From contig JBLHGN010000032.1 in the NCBI GenBank assembly GCA_047616325.1, positions 1 to 20,337 of the forward strand: a stretch of 20,337 nt of DNA. Direction: 5' to 3'. This document shows positions 6,306 through 15,595 of the stretch, piece by piece. The notes below the pieces were generated by a model. It saw only the letters and a list, made by a program, of their open reading frames with translations. It was not told the origin of the DNA and searched no databases. How positions within the stretch are numbered: the first letter of the stretch is position 1; every line of letters begins with the position of its first letter. The position numbers were made by a program, and so were the translations under genes. The DNA is from JBLHGN01 sp047616325 (GTDB lineage Bacteria > Pseudomonadota > Gammaproteobacteria > Pseudomonadales > Cellvibrionaceae).

Positions 6306-8471
6306 ATGGCAATCATCGGCGGCGGATTTAAAGCAATACGAAGCGTGCTTAGTTATGCGGCAGCCATTGGGCCCATTAATCTCTATCGCAGCGTTCGCTC
6401 AAAAAATGCCTGCAAGGCTTGCGCCTTTGGTACCGGAGGCCAACAGGGTGGCTTGCACAACGAAACGCGCAAAGGTATAGAGATTTGCAATAAAAATATT
6501 CAAGCCCACACCAGCGACATTCGCCCAGGCATAGCTGCCCAGTTCTTTTTTGAAAACTCAGTCGCAGACCTTAGCAAACTCTCGGGTCGCCAACTTGAAG
6601 CATTGGGACGATTGGCCACGCCATTGTATAAAAAAGCCGGTGACAGCCACTACTCACCCCTCAGTTACGATAAGGCGATAGATTTGCTAGCCGCCGCCTA
6701 CAAAGCCACCACGCCAGATAAAACTTTTTTTTATGCCTCTGGGCGCTCCTCTAACGAAGCCGCGTTTAGTTTGCAGTTGTTGGCGCGCTTATACGGCACC
6801 AACAACGTCAACAATTGCTCCTACTACTGCCATCAGGCGTCGGGGGTGGGCCTTAGCGAGACGGTAGGCACCAGCACCGCCACCATCGACTACGACGACC
6901 TCGGCAAGGCCGATATGATTTTTGTATTTGGTGCCAATCCCGCGTCTAATCACCCGCGCTACTTAAAAACACTGATTAAATGCCGACGCCGCGGCGGCAA
7001 AGTTATTGTCATTAATCCCGCTCGCGAACCGGGTATGGTGCGCTTTGCATCACCCAGCGATTTGGCATCCATGCTTAAAGGCGGCGAGAATATCGCCTCT
7101 ACCTATATTCAACCTCATATCGGCGGTGATATAGCCCTAATGCAGGGAATGATCAAAGCCCTTATTGAGCGAAGCCTTTGCGATCAGGATTTTATTGCAC
7201 AAAACACGCAAGGCTTTAACGGCTATGCTGAAAGCGTAGCCGCCCTCCAATGGCAAGACATCGTAGAAGGATCAGGAGTCACGCAATTTCAGATAGAAGA
7301 CCTAGCCGAGCAATATGGCAAAGCGCAACACGCCGTGTTGTCTTGGAGTATGGGCCTTACCCACCACCTGCACGGCGTAGCCAACATTCAAACGCTGGTG
7401 GCGCTGGCCCTGTGCCGCGGCATGGTGGGCAAACCAGGGGCGGGTTTACTGCCGCTGCGTGGCCACAGCAACATTCAGGGCACCGGCTCGATGGGCTTCT
7501 CTCCCGTGCTCAAGGCCGAGGTAGAACAAAAACTGTCGGCGCAATTGAATGTAGATTTGCCGCAAGCCAAGGGCATGGACACCATGGCCTGCATGGAGGC
7601 CGCCGCCGAAGGTAAGATAGACGTCGCTCTAATGCTTGGAGGTAACCTCTTGGCCTCCAACCCCGACACCATGTTTGCGACGGGAGCGTTAAATAATATT
7701 CCGTTCAAATGCTATATCAATTCAACCTTGAATCTCGGCCACGTGAATGGCGTAGACAAAGACGTGCTAATACTGCCCATTAAAGTGCGTGACGAAGAAG
7801 ACCAAGCCACCACGCAGGAGTCCATGTTTAATTTTGTGCGCATGAGCGACGGGGGCATAAAGCGCTTTCCTCAACTGAAATCGGAAACAGATATCATCTG
7901 CACGCTCGGAGAGCAACTGATCGATAAAACGCGTTTCGATTTTGGCGCTATGCGCAATCACAAGAAGGTGCGATCCACAATAGAAGGCACCGTTCCCGGC
8001 TTTAAAAAAATAGGCCTCATCGATGCAAGCGCAGAGGAATTTCATATAGAAGGCCGAATTTTGCACCAGCCCACATTTAATACCACCAGTCAAAAAGCAC
8101 AGTTTATTTTCCACACCCTACCGCCGCGTGACAGCGATTCGCTATACCTCACCACCGTGCGCAGTGAAGGCCAGTTTAACTCCATCATCTATCACGAACA
8201 AGACAGCTACCGAGGCCAAACGCGGCGCGATGTTGTGCTGATTAACCCGGACGACATGACCCACATGAACCTAAAAGAAAACATGGTGGTCGACCTGGTT
8301 AGCGCCACCGGATGTCTGTCTGGCGTGAGCGTAAAACCCTTTGATGTGCGCCGCGGCAATATTATCACTTATTATCCAGAGGCCAATGTACTGGTGCCCA
8401 AGGCCATCGATGGGGCCAGTAAAACACCGGCCTTTAAGTCTATCCCTATAAAAATAGTGGTTAATTCCTGA
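6306..8471 (+). CDS. FdhF/YdeP-family molybdopterin oxidoreductase
   Basis: A 721-residue protein of the formate-dehydrogenase-alpha-like YdeP family. The N-terminus has NACKACAFGTGGQQGG (Cys36, Cys39) and Cys61, remnants or variants of an iron-sulfur site. The molybdenum-ligand region reads NNCSYYCHQASG, with Cys175-His176 in the place of selenocysteine-His of FdhF. Molybdopterin-binding blocks follow: FVFGANPASNHPR, a GHSNIQGTGSMG block around residue 390, and the C-terminal dinucleotide-binding barrel with TVRSEGQFNS and RRDVVLINPDD. The cofactor is presumably bis-MGD. The in vivo substrate of this family is poorly known; formate is not assured. The protein has no Tat signal and should be cytoplasmic. 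AAGG about eight bases before the ATG supports the start. No fdhD, electron-transfer subunit or Mo-cofactor gene is beside it. Confidence 0.92.
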   Translation: MAIIGGGFKAIRSVLSYAAAIGPINLYRSVRSKNACKACAFGTGGQQGGLHNETRKGIEICNKNIQAHTSDIRPGIAAQFFFENSVADLSKLSGRQLEALGRLATPLYKKAGDSHYSPLSYDKAIDLLAAAYKATTPDKTFFYASGRSSNEAAFSLQLLARLYGTNNVNNCSYYCHQASGVGLSETVGTSTATIDYDDLGKADMIFVFGANPASNHPRYLKTLIKCRRRGGKVIVINPAREPGMVRFASPSDLASMLKGGENIASTYIQPHIGGDIALMQGMIKALIERSLCDQDFIAQNTQGFNGYAESVAALQWQDIVEGSGVTQFQIEDLAEQYGKAQHAVLSWSMGLTHHLHGVANIQTLVALALCRGMVGKPGAGLLPLRGHSNIQGTGSMGFSPVLKAEVEQKLSAQLNVDLPQAKGMDTMACMEAAAEGKIDVALMLGGNLLASNPDTMFATGALNNIPFKCYINSTLNLGHVNGVDKDVLILPIKVRDEEDQATTQESMFNFVRMSDGGIKRFPQLKSETDIICTLGEQLIDKTRFDFGAMRNHKKVRSTIEGTVPGFKKIGLIDASAEEFHIEGRILHQPTFNTTSQKAQFIFHTLPPRDSDSLYLTTVRSEGQFNSIIYHEQDSYRGQTRRDVVLINPDDMTHMNLKENMVVDLVSATGCLSGVSVKPFDVRRGNIITYYPEANVLVPKAIDGASKTPAFKSIPIKIVVNS

Positions 8472-8606
8472 CACTCATGAGGCTAGCGCAACAAACCCAC
8501 TACCCGTGCCAGGCCTCAAAGCAAGCATCTAAAAAAGTAGGTGGCAATTTAGTGGTTTTGCACGCCAAGGAGGGTAGGAAGGCTGACGGGGCACAGAATC
8601 AACAAA

Positions 8607-8634
8607 TTGTAGCGTTAACAACATCGACTATACT
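8607..8634 (+). promoter_or_regulatory. Candidate sigma-70 promoter of HD-GYP gene
   Basis: TTGTAG at 8607-8612 and TATACT at 8629-8634 are separated by 16 bases. They lie about 44 bases before the HD-GYP ATG and after the end of the oxidoreductase gene, so the downstream gene probably has its own promoter. Confidence 0.45.
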
Positions 8635-8677
8635 AAGGGCACCTCTACCTTAATTGGATCAACCGGTTAATTAATAC

Positions 8678-10033
8678 ATGGCAGCTTACGTCGACCACCT
8701 AGTACAAGCCAATGACATACAACCGGTTGTCACTAAAGAAGATGTATTAAATACCCAAGGCAATTTAGTGTTGGCGCGCGGTACTGCCATAAATATCGAT
8801 GCGGCGAACATTCTAGAGGCACACCCTCTAGCCAAACCTATTGAAAGTTATATAGCGCTGGAAGAGGAATTTAACGCAGAGATTATTTTTGGCTTATTTG
8901 AGCAATTTATTACCAACGATGAACACTTTCAAAGCATTCACCTCTCGTTAGACATTAGCGACAAATTAACACTTTGCATCAAAGCCTTCTGCCAATTTGA
9001 TTTTCTTCGCCAAAAATTAAATGTACTAGCCATTCAGATGCCCGACGTGTTTGACCAATCACTTTTTTGCGCATGGATGTCGACGCTTATTCTCACGCAA
9101 CAAAATTGCTCCCAAGCAGTGCTAAATAATATTTTTATCGCTTCGCTCTCTCACGATATTGGCTTTTTACATATTTCACCCAAAGTGCTATTCAAAAAAG
9201 AAAAACTTCTGCCAGAAGAGTGGGCCGAAATGCAAAAACATGCACAAATTGGGAAGCTGCTGCTGGAAAAGGTGAGCGCAAAAGTGAGCGATATTGATAA
9301 GAGTGTCACTCGCGCCGTACTAGAGCATCACGAGAACCCCGACGGAACCGGTTACCCCTCGGGTAAAATGGGCAAACAACTTGCACCATTCGGTCGCATA
9401 ATAAATATTCTCGATACTGTCAACGCGATTTATCGCAAACATTTTAAACCGCGTAATCGCTCGCTAAGAGACCTCGTACCAATTTTTAAAATGACTCTAT
9501 TATTACAAGGGAGCCGTTCGAGCGACACGCTTATATCCCTGATGAACCTAACTGCAGCCACCGAGCACTGCACCGTGCCGAATACTTTAATAGCATCACT
9601 TATTGCCTTAGTGAAAGATCAGGCGCAAAAAATCATGACCTTTGTAGAAATCGCTAATAATTTTAGCCACTCTGTCGGCACCCAGAATAAAAACAGAAAG
9701 GTACTGATGCTGCAAAATATGGCTCGACATATTAAATCCACCACATCCAGTTGCGGAATTATAAACGAAGCCTACATGCGCTGGCTCGAGCAGGTTGAAC
9801 AGGAAAAACTCACATTTGCCTATCGCGAGTTGGAAGATGTACTGCTCATGGCACAGGAAATTATTTTCCATATCGATCGCTTTTCTCGCCAGGTTGGCCT
9901 ATTTCTAAACGACGACGCCTCCGGCGAACTCGGCGCTGCGGTTCAAGAACTACAACAAAATATAAACGCCATTCCCGAAGTCGCGGCATCCGAAGATCTT
10001 TCAACCTTTCTTCGCGGTCAAAGCGCTATCTAA
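8678..10033 (+). CDS. HD-GYP domain protein, probable c-di-GMP phosphodiesterase
   Basis: A 451-residue protein. Residues 1-60 resemble the short N-terminal domain often found before HD-GYP domains. The HD-GYP core spans roughly 125-265: SHDIG at 158-162 (His159, Asp160), EEWAEMQKHAQIG with His188, LEHHENPDGTGYP with His217-His218 and the GYP at 225-227, and an ILDTVNA block with Asp246. These are the metal-binding and substrate residues of the c-di-GMP hydrolases. Two oddities are that the usual Lys after HDIG is Phe163, and the helix before the HD motif (FCAWMSTLILTQ) lacks the usual early His. Activity is therefore likely but not certain. The C-terminal third is helical and unassigned. No signal peptide or membrane segment is evident. 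It begins about 200 bases after the oxidoreductase gene. Confidence 0.88.
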   Translation: MAAYVDHLVQANDIQPVVTKEDVLNTQGNLVLARGTAINIDAANILEAHPLAKPIESYIALEEEFNAEIIFGLFEQFITNDEHFQSIHLSLDISDKLTLCIKAFCQFDFLRQKLNVLAIQMPDVFDQSLFCAWMSTLILTQQNCSQAVLNNIFIASLSHDIGFLHISPKVLFKKEKLLPEEWAEMQKHAQIGKLLLEKVSAKVSDIDKSVTRAVLEHHENPDGTGYPSGKMGKQLAPFGRIINILDTVNAIYRKHFKPRNRSLRDLVPIFKMTLLLQGSRSSDTLISLMNLTAATEHCTVPNTLIASLIALVKDQAQKIMTFVEIANNFSHSVGTQNKNRKVLMLQNMARHIKSTTSSCGIINEAYMRWLEQVEQEKLTFAYRELEDVLLMAQEIIFHIDRFSRQVGLFLNDDASGELGAAVQELQQNINAIPEVAASEDLSTFLRGQSAI

Positions 10034-10147
10034 GTAGGCCTCGTTTTATTACAATTAGGAATCCGTTTTCATTGCCGCACGTGAGCCATATTGGCTCCTC
10101 CGCACCATTCATTCCAATTTTAGAATTACGCCACAAGAGAAATCGCT

Positions 10148-11755
10148 ATGTCATCGCAAGGCCAAGAACACCTAAACAATCCTCGACTAAATAAGGGCAC
10201 GGCATTTACCTTGGAAGAGCGCCAAACATTGGGACTCGCCGGCGTACTTCCTCCAGTGATCAGCACGCTTGAGCAACAGGTGGCACGCTCGCTTAAAAAT
10301 GTCCGGCTAAAGACCACCGAAATTGATAAATATATATTCTTGGCCGCCTTACAAAAGCGTAACGAGCGCTTGTTTTTTCGCTTGCTTATAGATCACATCG
10401 AAGAATTGATGCCCATTGTTTATACCCCCACAGTAGGACAGGCCTGCCAAGAGTTTGCCAGTATTTTTCGCGAGACCAGCGGCTTTTATATTTCCCTGGC
10501 AAACAAAGGCCACATTTTTGAGCTGCTCGATAATTGGCCGGAAGAGGAAGTGCGTTTGATTGTGGTCTCCGATGGCGAGCGCATTTTGGGTCTGGGCGAT
10601 TTGGGCACCAACGGCATGGGCATTCCCATCGGCAAGCTTGCACTTTACTGCGCGTGCGCTGGTGTACGCCCCGAACACTGTATGCCTATAATGCTCGACG
10701 TAGGCACCGACAACGAGGCCTATCGCAACGACCCCATGTATTTGGGAATACGCGAACCACGAGTTCGCGGCGACGAATACGAGACGTTTGTGGACGAATT
10801 TGTACAGGCGGTAAAAAAACGCTTCCCGCGAGCTCTTTTACAATTTGAAGATTTTGCCACCGACAATGCGGTAAGTTTGCTGGAGCGTTATCGCGATCAG
10901 CTGCTGTGTTTTAACGATGATATTCAAGGTACGGCTTCGGTGGCACTGGCTGGCCTGTTTGCTGCGACTAGAATTAACGGAAAACGACTCAGTGAAATGC
11001 ATTATTTATTTTGCGGTTCCGGCTCGGCGGCAACGGGAATTGGACACTTACTATCGAAATCCATGCAACTGGAAGGCCTCACCGAAGCCCAAGCCAACGC
11101 GCGCTTGTTTTTCACCGATAGCAAAGGTCTGGTAACCAAACACCGGGCCGTACTTAAATCTCACGTCGCAGCGTTTGCTGCAGATATGGATGAAATGAGT
11201 TTTCTCGATGCGGTTAAGACTCTGCAACCACACGTATTGATTGGAGCCACTGGACGTGCTGGCATTTTCTCCCAGGAAGTGGTGGAAACCATGACCCAGG
11301 CGCATAGCAGCCCGGTAATTTTTGCCTTATCGAATCCAACATCGAACGCCGAGTGCACCGCAGAGCAGGCCTATGAGTGGAGCGATGGACGTGCCATTTT
11401 TGCCAGCGGCAGTCCGTTTGGCGTGGTGCATATAAACGGAGAAATCCGCGTTCCAGGTCAGGGCAACAATGCCTATATTTTTCCGGGTTTGGGGCTGGGG
11501 GCTATTCACGCCGGCATAAAACGCATTACCAACGACATGCTGATTGGCGCGGCCGAGACCTTGGCACAAAGCGTGTCGGAAAATCAAATAGAACAGGGCT
11601 GTCTCTATCCGCCGCTTAAGGAAATCCGCGACGTCTCGTTTAAGATAGCGCTGAGGGTGACAAAAATTGCCGAGCAGAACGATCTATTAGGTAGGCCACT
11701 GCCGGCCGATTTTGAAACGCAACTCGGACAACTCATTTACTCCCCAGACTATTGA
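10148..11755 (+). CDS. maeA: NAD-dependent malic enzyme
   Basis: A 535-residue malic enzyme of the large (MaeA/SfcA, eukaryote-like) type. It oxidatively decarboxylates malate to pyruvate with NAD(P). The malic N-terminal domain holds the catalytic Tyr in MPIVYTPTVGQAC and the Lys in GIPIGKLALY, preceded by LGLGDLGTNGMG. The metal-binding block is LLQFEDFATDNA, followed by CFNDDIQGTASV. The nucleotide-binding domain has a GSGSAATGIG loop, and the C-terminal part has IFALSNPTSNAECTAEQAYEWS and ASGSPF. Length is close to the family norm and all motifs are intact. NAD preference is inferred from family type. It follows the HD-GYP gene after a 114-base gap that contains a small GAGCCA/TGGCTC hairpin at 10083-10097 without a T-run. 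It is convergent with the GGDEF-EAL gene. Confidence 0.97.
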   Translation: MSSQGQEHLNNPRLNKGTAFTLEERQTLGLAGVLPPVISTLEQQVARSLKNVRLKTTEIDKYIFLAALQKRNERLFFRLLIDHIEELMPIVYTPTVGQACQEFASIFRETSGFYISLANKGHIFELLDNWPEEEVRLIVVSDGERILGLGDLGTNGMGIPIGKLALYCACAGVRPEHCMPIMLDVGTDNEAYRNDPMYLGIREPRVRGDEYETFVDEFVQAVKKRFPRALLQFEDFATDNAVSLLERYRDQLLCFNDDIQGTASVALAGLFAATRINGKRLSEMHYLFCGSGSAATGIGHLLSKSMQLEGLTEAQANARLFFTDSKGLVTKHRAVLKSHVAAFAADMDEMSFLDAVKTLQPHVLIGATGRAGIFSQEVVETMTQAHSSPVIFALSNPTSNAECTAEQAYEWSDGRAIFASGSPFGVVHINGEIRVPGQGNNAYIFPGLGLGAIHAGIKRITNDMLIGAAETLAQSVSENQIEQGCLYPPLKEIRDVSFKIALRVTKIAEQNDLLGRPLPADFETQLGQLIYSPDY

Positions 11756-11769
11756 TTCTGTCGATTCGC

Positions 11770-11825
11770 AATAGGCTGCACAATCACGTCACATTCTCGT
11801 CACGCTCGCCGAGTGCAGCCTTATT
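11770..11825. repeat. Inverted repeat in convergent gap
   Basis: AATAGGCTGCA at 11770-11780 is matched by TGCAGCCTTATT at 11814-11825, with seven perfect inner pairs and one bulged base outside. The 33-base loop contains two direct copies of CGTCAC. It sits between the converging maeA and GGDEF-EAL genes, where a bidirectional terminator is expected, but no T-run follows and the loop is large. Confidence 0.35.
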
Positions 11826-11879
11826 GGTTTATAAGATCCGTACAAATAGCCTTTGCGATTAGCAAACTAATAGCCTTAA

Positions 11880-14183
11880 CTAACCTGCGAGCTGCTGAAC
11901 CCCAAGCGTATTATTTTTGATATACAATTCGGCGAATTCATCCGCGAAGGTCGGCCGTCCATATAGGTAGCCCTGGGCACTATCGCAACCGAGTTCACAA
12001 ATAATAGTACTTTGCATGTCGGTTTCAATGCCTTCCACCAGAGTTTTAAAGCCGAGCTTTTTATTCATCGCCAATATGGCGCTCACAATATCGCGATCGG
12101 ACTGATCGGTTTCGATATCGATGATAAAACTTCTATCAATTTTGATCACATCAACATTAAACCGCTTGAGATAAGCGAGCGAGGAATAGCCTGTGCCGAA
12201 ATCGTCGATGGCCAAGCGGAACCCGTAGTCAGCCAGTTTTTTTAACACGCTGTCGGCGTTTAGTGACTCTTTTAAAAATGTGCCTTCGGTTATTTCCAGT
12301 TGGATATTATTAGGCTTTACTTGATGTTCGTCTATCAGCTCCACCAATTCGTTTACAAACTCTGGGTTTTCAAGTTGATGGGGCGATACGTTTATCGAAA
12401 CATACTCGAGGTTTGGCTCCAGTGTTTGCCAAAGTTTCCATTGCTTGACTGCAGTAGAATTTATCCACGAACCCAATTCTTGTATCCAACCGCTTTCCTC
12501 CACCACAGGAATAAATTCCATCGGCGAAACAAACTTACCACTGCCATCCTTCCAGCGGATAAGCGCCTCGCAACCGACGACCTTAAGTTCCTTTAAATCG
12601 ACAATCGGCTGATAGTACAACTGGAATTCGCCCGACTTGACCGCGTGCTGCAACTGGTATTTTAGGTGGTATTTACGCGCAATCTCCTCCGACATTTTAC
12701 CGTTGTATAACACACACCTATTTTGGATTTTTGAGTGGTGCATGGCCATGCCAGCACGAGCTTGCAAGGTGACCGCGTCGCGCCCGTTGTCGGGGGAAAA
12801 GCTTACCCCAATAGCGGCATCCAAAGTCACCACCAAACCCTGGTCCAGGTACACTGGCGCCAACACTTCGCGCTTGAATCTCTCGGCAAAGTCCTCTATT
12901 GCCTCCGGCGAGCATCCAGACTCCAACACCAATACGAACTCGTCACCGCCCACCCTCGACAGGGTGTCGTTGTCGCCGATTATCAACTTCATACGCTGCG
13001 CCACTTCGCCAAGCACTTGATCGCCCACTGAAATGCCGTAGTTTTCATTCACCTCTTTGAAGCGCTTCAAACCTACCATCATCACCGCCAAAGGCGATTT
13101 GCGGTTGATGGCGCGCACAACAGAGCGAGACAGGCGAAAACTAAGCCCTGCGCGACTAAATAGCCCAGTCAAGGCATCTCTATATGCCAAGTCCCATAAT
13201 TTTTGTTCCGCCAGTACGTCCCGCGTAATATCGTGAGTGACGCCAATAATTCGGTTCACAGTGCCTTCGTGGTTTTTCATAATACGGGCCTGCGAACGCA
13301 GATGGTGTATGGATCCGTCTGGCCAGATTACCCGGTAATCGAGTTTTTGGTTGCCTGGATTTTTCACCAAATCCCTAAGGATTTTTTTAACAATAGTGGC
13401 ATCATCGGGGTGTAGCGACTTTCTCCAGACTTCCTCTGCAGTGGCCTGGCAGTGCTCACCGTAGCCGTGCAGTTCAAACAGGCGCCTATCCCAAATCATC
13501 AGCGAGTCATCAGGAATCCAATCCCACACACCCATCTCGGCACTTTCTATGGCTATCTGAGATCTATCGGTGATGAATTTAAGTGCGATATTAATATTAC
13601 GCTCTTCGGTAATATCAGAAAAACTGGTCAATACACCACGCTGCGCTCCCGTTATGGCGTCTACCACTATTTCTGAGTTAGCCTTAATCCAGAGGGTGTC
13701 ACCACTATCTCTTACCATGGCCATTACAATGCCGCGCTGAGGTTTTCCCGTTGCCAATGCCAAGACCCCCGGATGCTTTGGATAGGGAAATGGAGCCCAG
13801 TTTTTATCGAAGGTTTTCCACGGAAAAGAACGTTTTGTTATTCCTTTTAGTTGCCTCTCATTGTAACCCAGTATTTTTTGGGCGGCCGGATTAGCCAAGG
13901 TAATCATGCCGTTATTTTTCTGAAAAATAATGCCAATAGGCAAGTGTTTGAAGAGTGCCTCGTGAACATTAGTGTGTTGAACCAGGTGGTCTTCGACACT
14001 GTGGCTTAGTTTTGAGTCATCAATAGCATTCACCTCCTCATGCGTGAAGTCTTTGATCTTGGCTTGACTCACGTTAACGGTGTCAGTGCTCAGGTGTAAT
14101 TCGCCGTCACCCGACTTAGAGCAGCACGAATAATCAAGACTGGTATCCGTGGGCGGCAGAATGTTGTCAGATATTCTAGTCAT
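11880..14183 (-). CDS. PAS-PAS-GGDEF-EAL protein, probable c-di-GMP phosphodiesterase
   Basis: About 767 residues from the ATG at 14183; the frame is also open to a TTG at 14216, which would add 11 residues. I chose the ATG, though neither start has a strong ribosome-binding site. There are two PAS domains (about residues 75-195 and 205-325) ending FSDITEERN and THDITRD, then a GGDEF domain with RVGGDEF at about 410-416, then an EAL domain. The EAL half keeps the key residues: CEALIRW, SINVSPHQL, LEITEG, AIDDFGTGYSSL, VIKIDRSFI, VEGIET and AQGYLYGRP. In the GGDEF half the usual DxD before FK is GLKRFK, so a metal ligand is missing. The inhibitory RxxD site also lacks its Arg (Gly instead). 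Net c-di-GMP hydrolysis is inferred. No membrane segment is seen, so it is a cytosolic sensor with unknown PAS ligand. Confidence 0.93.
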   Translation of the reverse strand: MTRISDNILPPTDTSLDYSCCSKSGDGELHLSTDTVNVSQAKIKDFTHEEVNAIDDSKLSHSVEDHLVQHTNVHEALFKHLPIGIIFQKNNGMITLANPAAQKILGYNERQLKGITKRSFPWKTFDKNWAPFPYPKHPGVLALATGKPQRGIVMAMVRDSGDTLWIKANSEIVVDAITGAQRGVLTSFSDITEERNINIALKFITDRSQIAIESAEMGVWDWIPDDSLMIWDRRLFELHGYGEHCQATAEEVWRKSLHPDDATIVKKILRDLVKNPGNQKLDYRVIWPDGSIHHLRSQARIMKNHEGTVNRIIGVTHDITRDVLAEQKLWDLAYRDALTGLFSRAGLSFRLSRSVVRAINRKSPLAVMMVGLKRFKEVNENYGISVGDQVLGEVAQRMKLIIGDNDTLSRVGGDEFVLVLESGCSPEAIEDFAERFKREVLAPVYLDQGLVVTLDAAIGVSFSPDNGRDAVTLQARAGMAMHHSKIQNRCVLYNGKMSEEIARKYHLKYQLQHAVKSGEFQLYYQPIVDLKELKVVGCEALIRWKDGSGKFVSPMEFIPVVEESGWIQELGSWINSTAVKQWKLWQTLEPNLEYVSINVSPHQLENPEFVNELVELIDEHQVKPNNIQLEITEGTFLKESLNADSVLKKLADYGFRLAIDDFGTGYSSLAYLKRFNVDVIKIDRSFIIDIETDQSDRDIVSAILAMNKKLGFKTLVEGIETDMQSTIICELGCDSAQGYLYGRPTFADEFAELYIKNNTLGVQQLAG

Positions 14184-14561
14184 ACGTTCTTGGTTAACTC
14201 TTAGGTTTGCCGACAATTCGGCGCTTGTTGACCCGCTCAGAAGCCAAACTATTGCCCAAACTCAGCGCGCGCGAGTCTCTCTCACTACGCTCTCCAACCA
14301 TCAAATACTGCGTATTGCGTTTATTTGTTGGCCTGGGAAATTGTATACCTACGACTAAATATCGCGGCTCTGCCAAATCAAATGGCATAATTAAAAAATA
14401 CGCTGCCTCACTAAACAGTTTAGATAATATAATTGGATTCAATCAGATCGATCTTCTCCTAAAACTTTAAAACCTATAACCGCACTTACGGCAGGCTCCA
14501 CACAGGGGGGTCTTTTAATGGTTTTTGGGGCGGGTTATGAGGAAATTTGAGACGCGATACA
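14184..14561. other. Intergenic gap upstream of GGDEF-EAL gene
   Basis: This gap separates two minus-strand genes. Open frames in it (for example 14194-14442 minus and 14207-14470 plus) give unrecognisable translations, overlap each other and lack ribosome-binding sites, so no gene is called. Short perfect palindromes are present: CTAAAC-A-GTTTAG at 14411-14423 and AGATCGATCT at 14445-14454. They could be regulator sites for the GGDEF-EAL promoter, but this is not shown. Confidence 0.5.
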
Positions 14562-14589
14562 AAAAGGCCAGCGTTCTCGCTGGCCTTTT
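14562..14589 (-). terminator. Intrinsic terminator of SapC-family gene
   Basis: A perfect 12-base stem (AAAAGGCCAGCG with CGCTGGCCTTTT) closes a 4-base loop. Read on the minus strand it ends in a run of five T, 40 bases after the stop codon of the SapC-family gene. This is a textbook rho-independent terminator; the opposite strand also carries T after the stem, so it may work both ways. Confidence 0.9.
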
Positions 14590-14628
14590 GAGAAAAAAAG
14601 TGATGAGTGTAAGTAGCGTTTGGTCTGT

Positions 14629-15345
14629 TTATACCGGCTGAGGCTTTTGCTTGGGCAAACGTCTTACCACTTCGGAGATTGCACTAATGGAGTGAATGTG
14701 TGCGTGAGTCCAGGCTATCCAGCCCTTCTTGAACCAATCCACAATTTCTTCATCAGAAAGCGAGCCGTAAAACGTCTTTTCGTCTACGACATAGAGATGG
14801 TCTAGCTTAAGTGTGCTATCGGTAAATTTTATGCTGCCTTTGAATGGCTGCAATAGTTTTTTGGCATTCAGTGCCTGAATATAGGTTTCGGTGAGTTTGT
14901 AACCCTGCTCAACGCTCTCGATAAATGCCAACACGTCGTTCAGTGTTGAAGTGGCCTCACCATTCTCGTCAAACAGGGCATCGCCCTCGTCTTCCTGTAA
15001 ATGGGGAGCATCGGCATCAAACATTACCATGCGCTGGCTGTTTTCTAGTACAAACGGATAGCGTCGCACGAACGAAGGCACATAAACGCCCTCCCACTGG
15101 CGGCCCAAATTGTGACTATTGGCCGTAAACGAGAGCAGGGCTACGGATATAAACTCACCTTTCGAATTTTTAACAAACACTACCGGATGATTACGGCTAC
15201 AGGGGAAATACTCAAAGCCGGCCACGGGAACCGTATTGACACCTTGAGCATGTTCCAAGTGGTCAAACTTTTTAAGTTTTAGGTTTTTGTGTTTCTGTTT
15301 GTCGAGTAAAACTGGGTTTTTATAGAACAACAAAGTTGTCGACAT
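14629..15345 (-). CDS. SapC family protein
   Basis: A 238-residue protein of the SapC family found in many proteobacteria. Characteristic sequence includes the early HxxLKL-type stretch, the PVAGFEYFPCSRNHPVVFVKN block (split here: PVAGFEYFP then PVVFVKN), SVALLSFTANSHN, the WEGVYVPSFVRRYPFVL motif and a C-terminal FYGSLSDEEIVDWFKKGWIAW region. The family was named after a Campylobacter surface-array locus. Its biochemical role is not established, and members are often near TonB-dependent receptor or carbohydrate genes, which are not present here. No signal peptide is visible. The gene is monocistronic by appearance: a strong terminator lies 40 bases downstream and 250 bases separate its start from the end of fpr. 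It is not related to the peptide transporter permease also called SapC. Confidence 0.88.
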   Translation of the reverse strand: MSTTLLFYKNPVLLDKQKHKNLKLKKFDHLEHAQGVNTVPVAGFEYFPCSRNHPVVFVKNSKGEFISVALLSFTANSHNLGRQWEGVYVPSFVRRYPFVLENSQRMVMFDADAPHLQEDEGDALFDENGEATSTLNDVLAFIESVEQGYKLTETYIQALNAKKLLQPFKGSIKFTDSTLKLDHLYVVDEKTFYGSLSDEEIVDWFKKGWIAWTHAHIHSISAISEVVRRLPKQKPQPV

Positions 15346-15595
15346 ATTAAGTGCTTCTGTTATTTATTTTTTGCTGCGAAAGACCCGCTGGACTGGTGCC
15401 CGCGGATGGGGCACCGATAGTAACAAGCTTTTACAAGCGATCGCAAGCGGCCGTTGCGCGGTTAGTGCAAGGCTACGCCAAAACACCTGGGGCAGCGGAT
15501 ATTTGTGTTCATGGAAGATCAAATGACACACGGGTGCTATTTACCGTGCGCGGCGACGCCGAGCAATTTTGTTTAACCACTTTTCTGCTTTCAAT

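Noticed and set aside
14194..14470. Overlapping open frames of 82 and 87 codons on opposite strands
   Set aside because: They shadow each other, overlap the upstream end of the GGDEF-EAL gene and show no family features.
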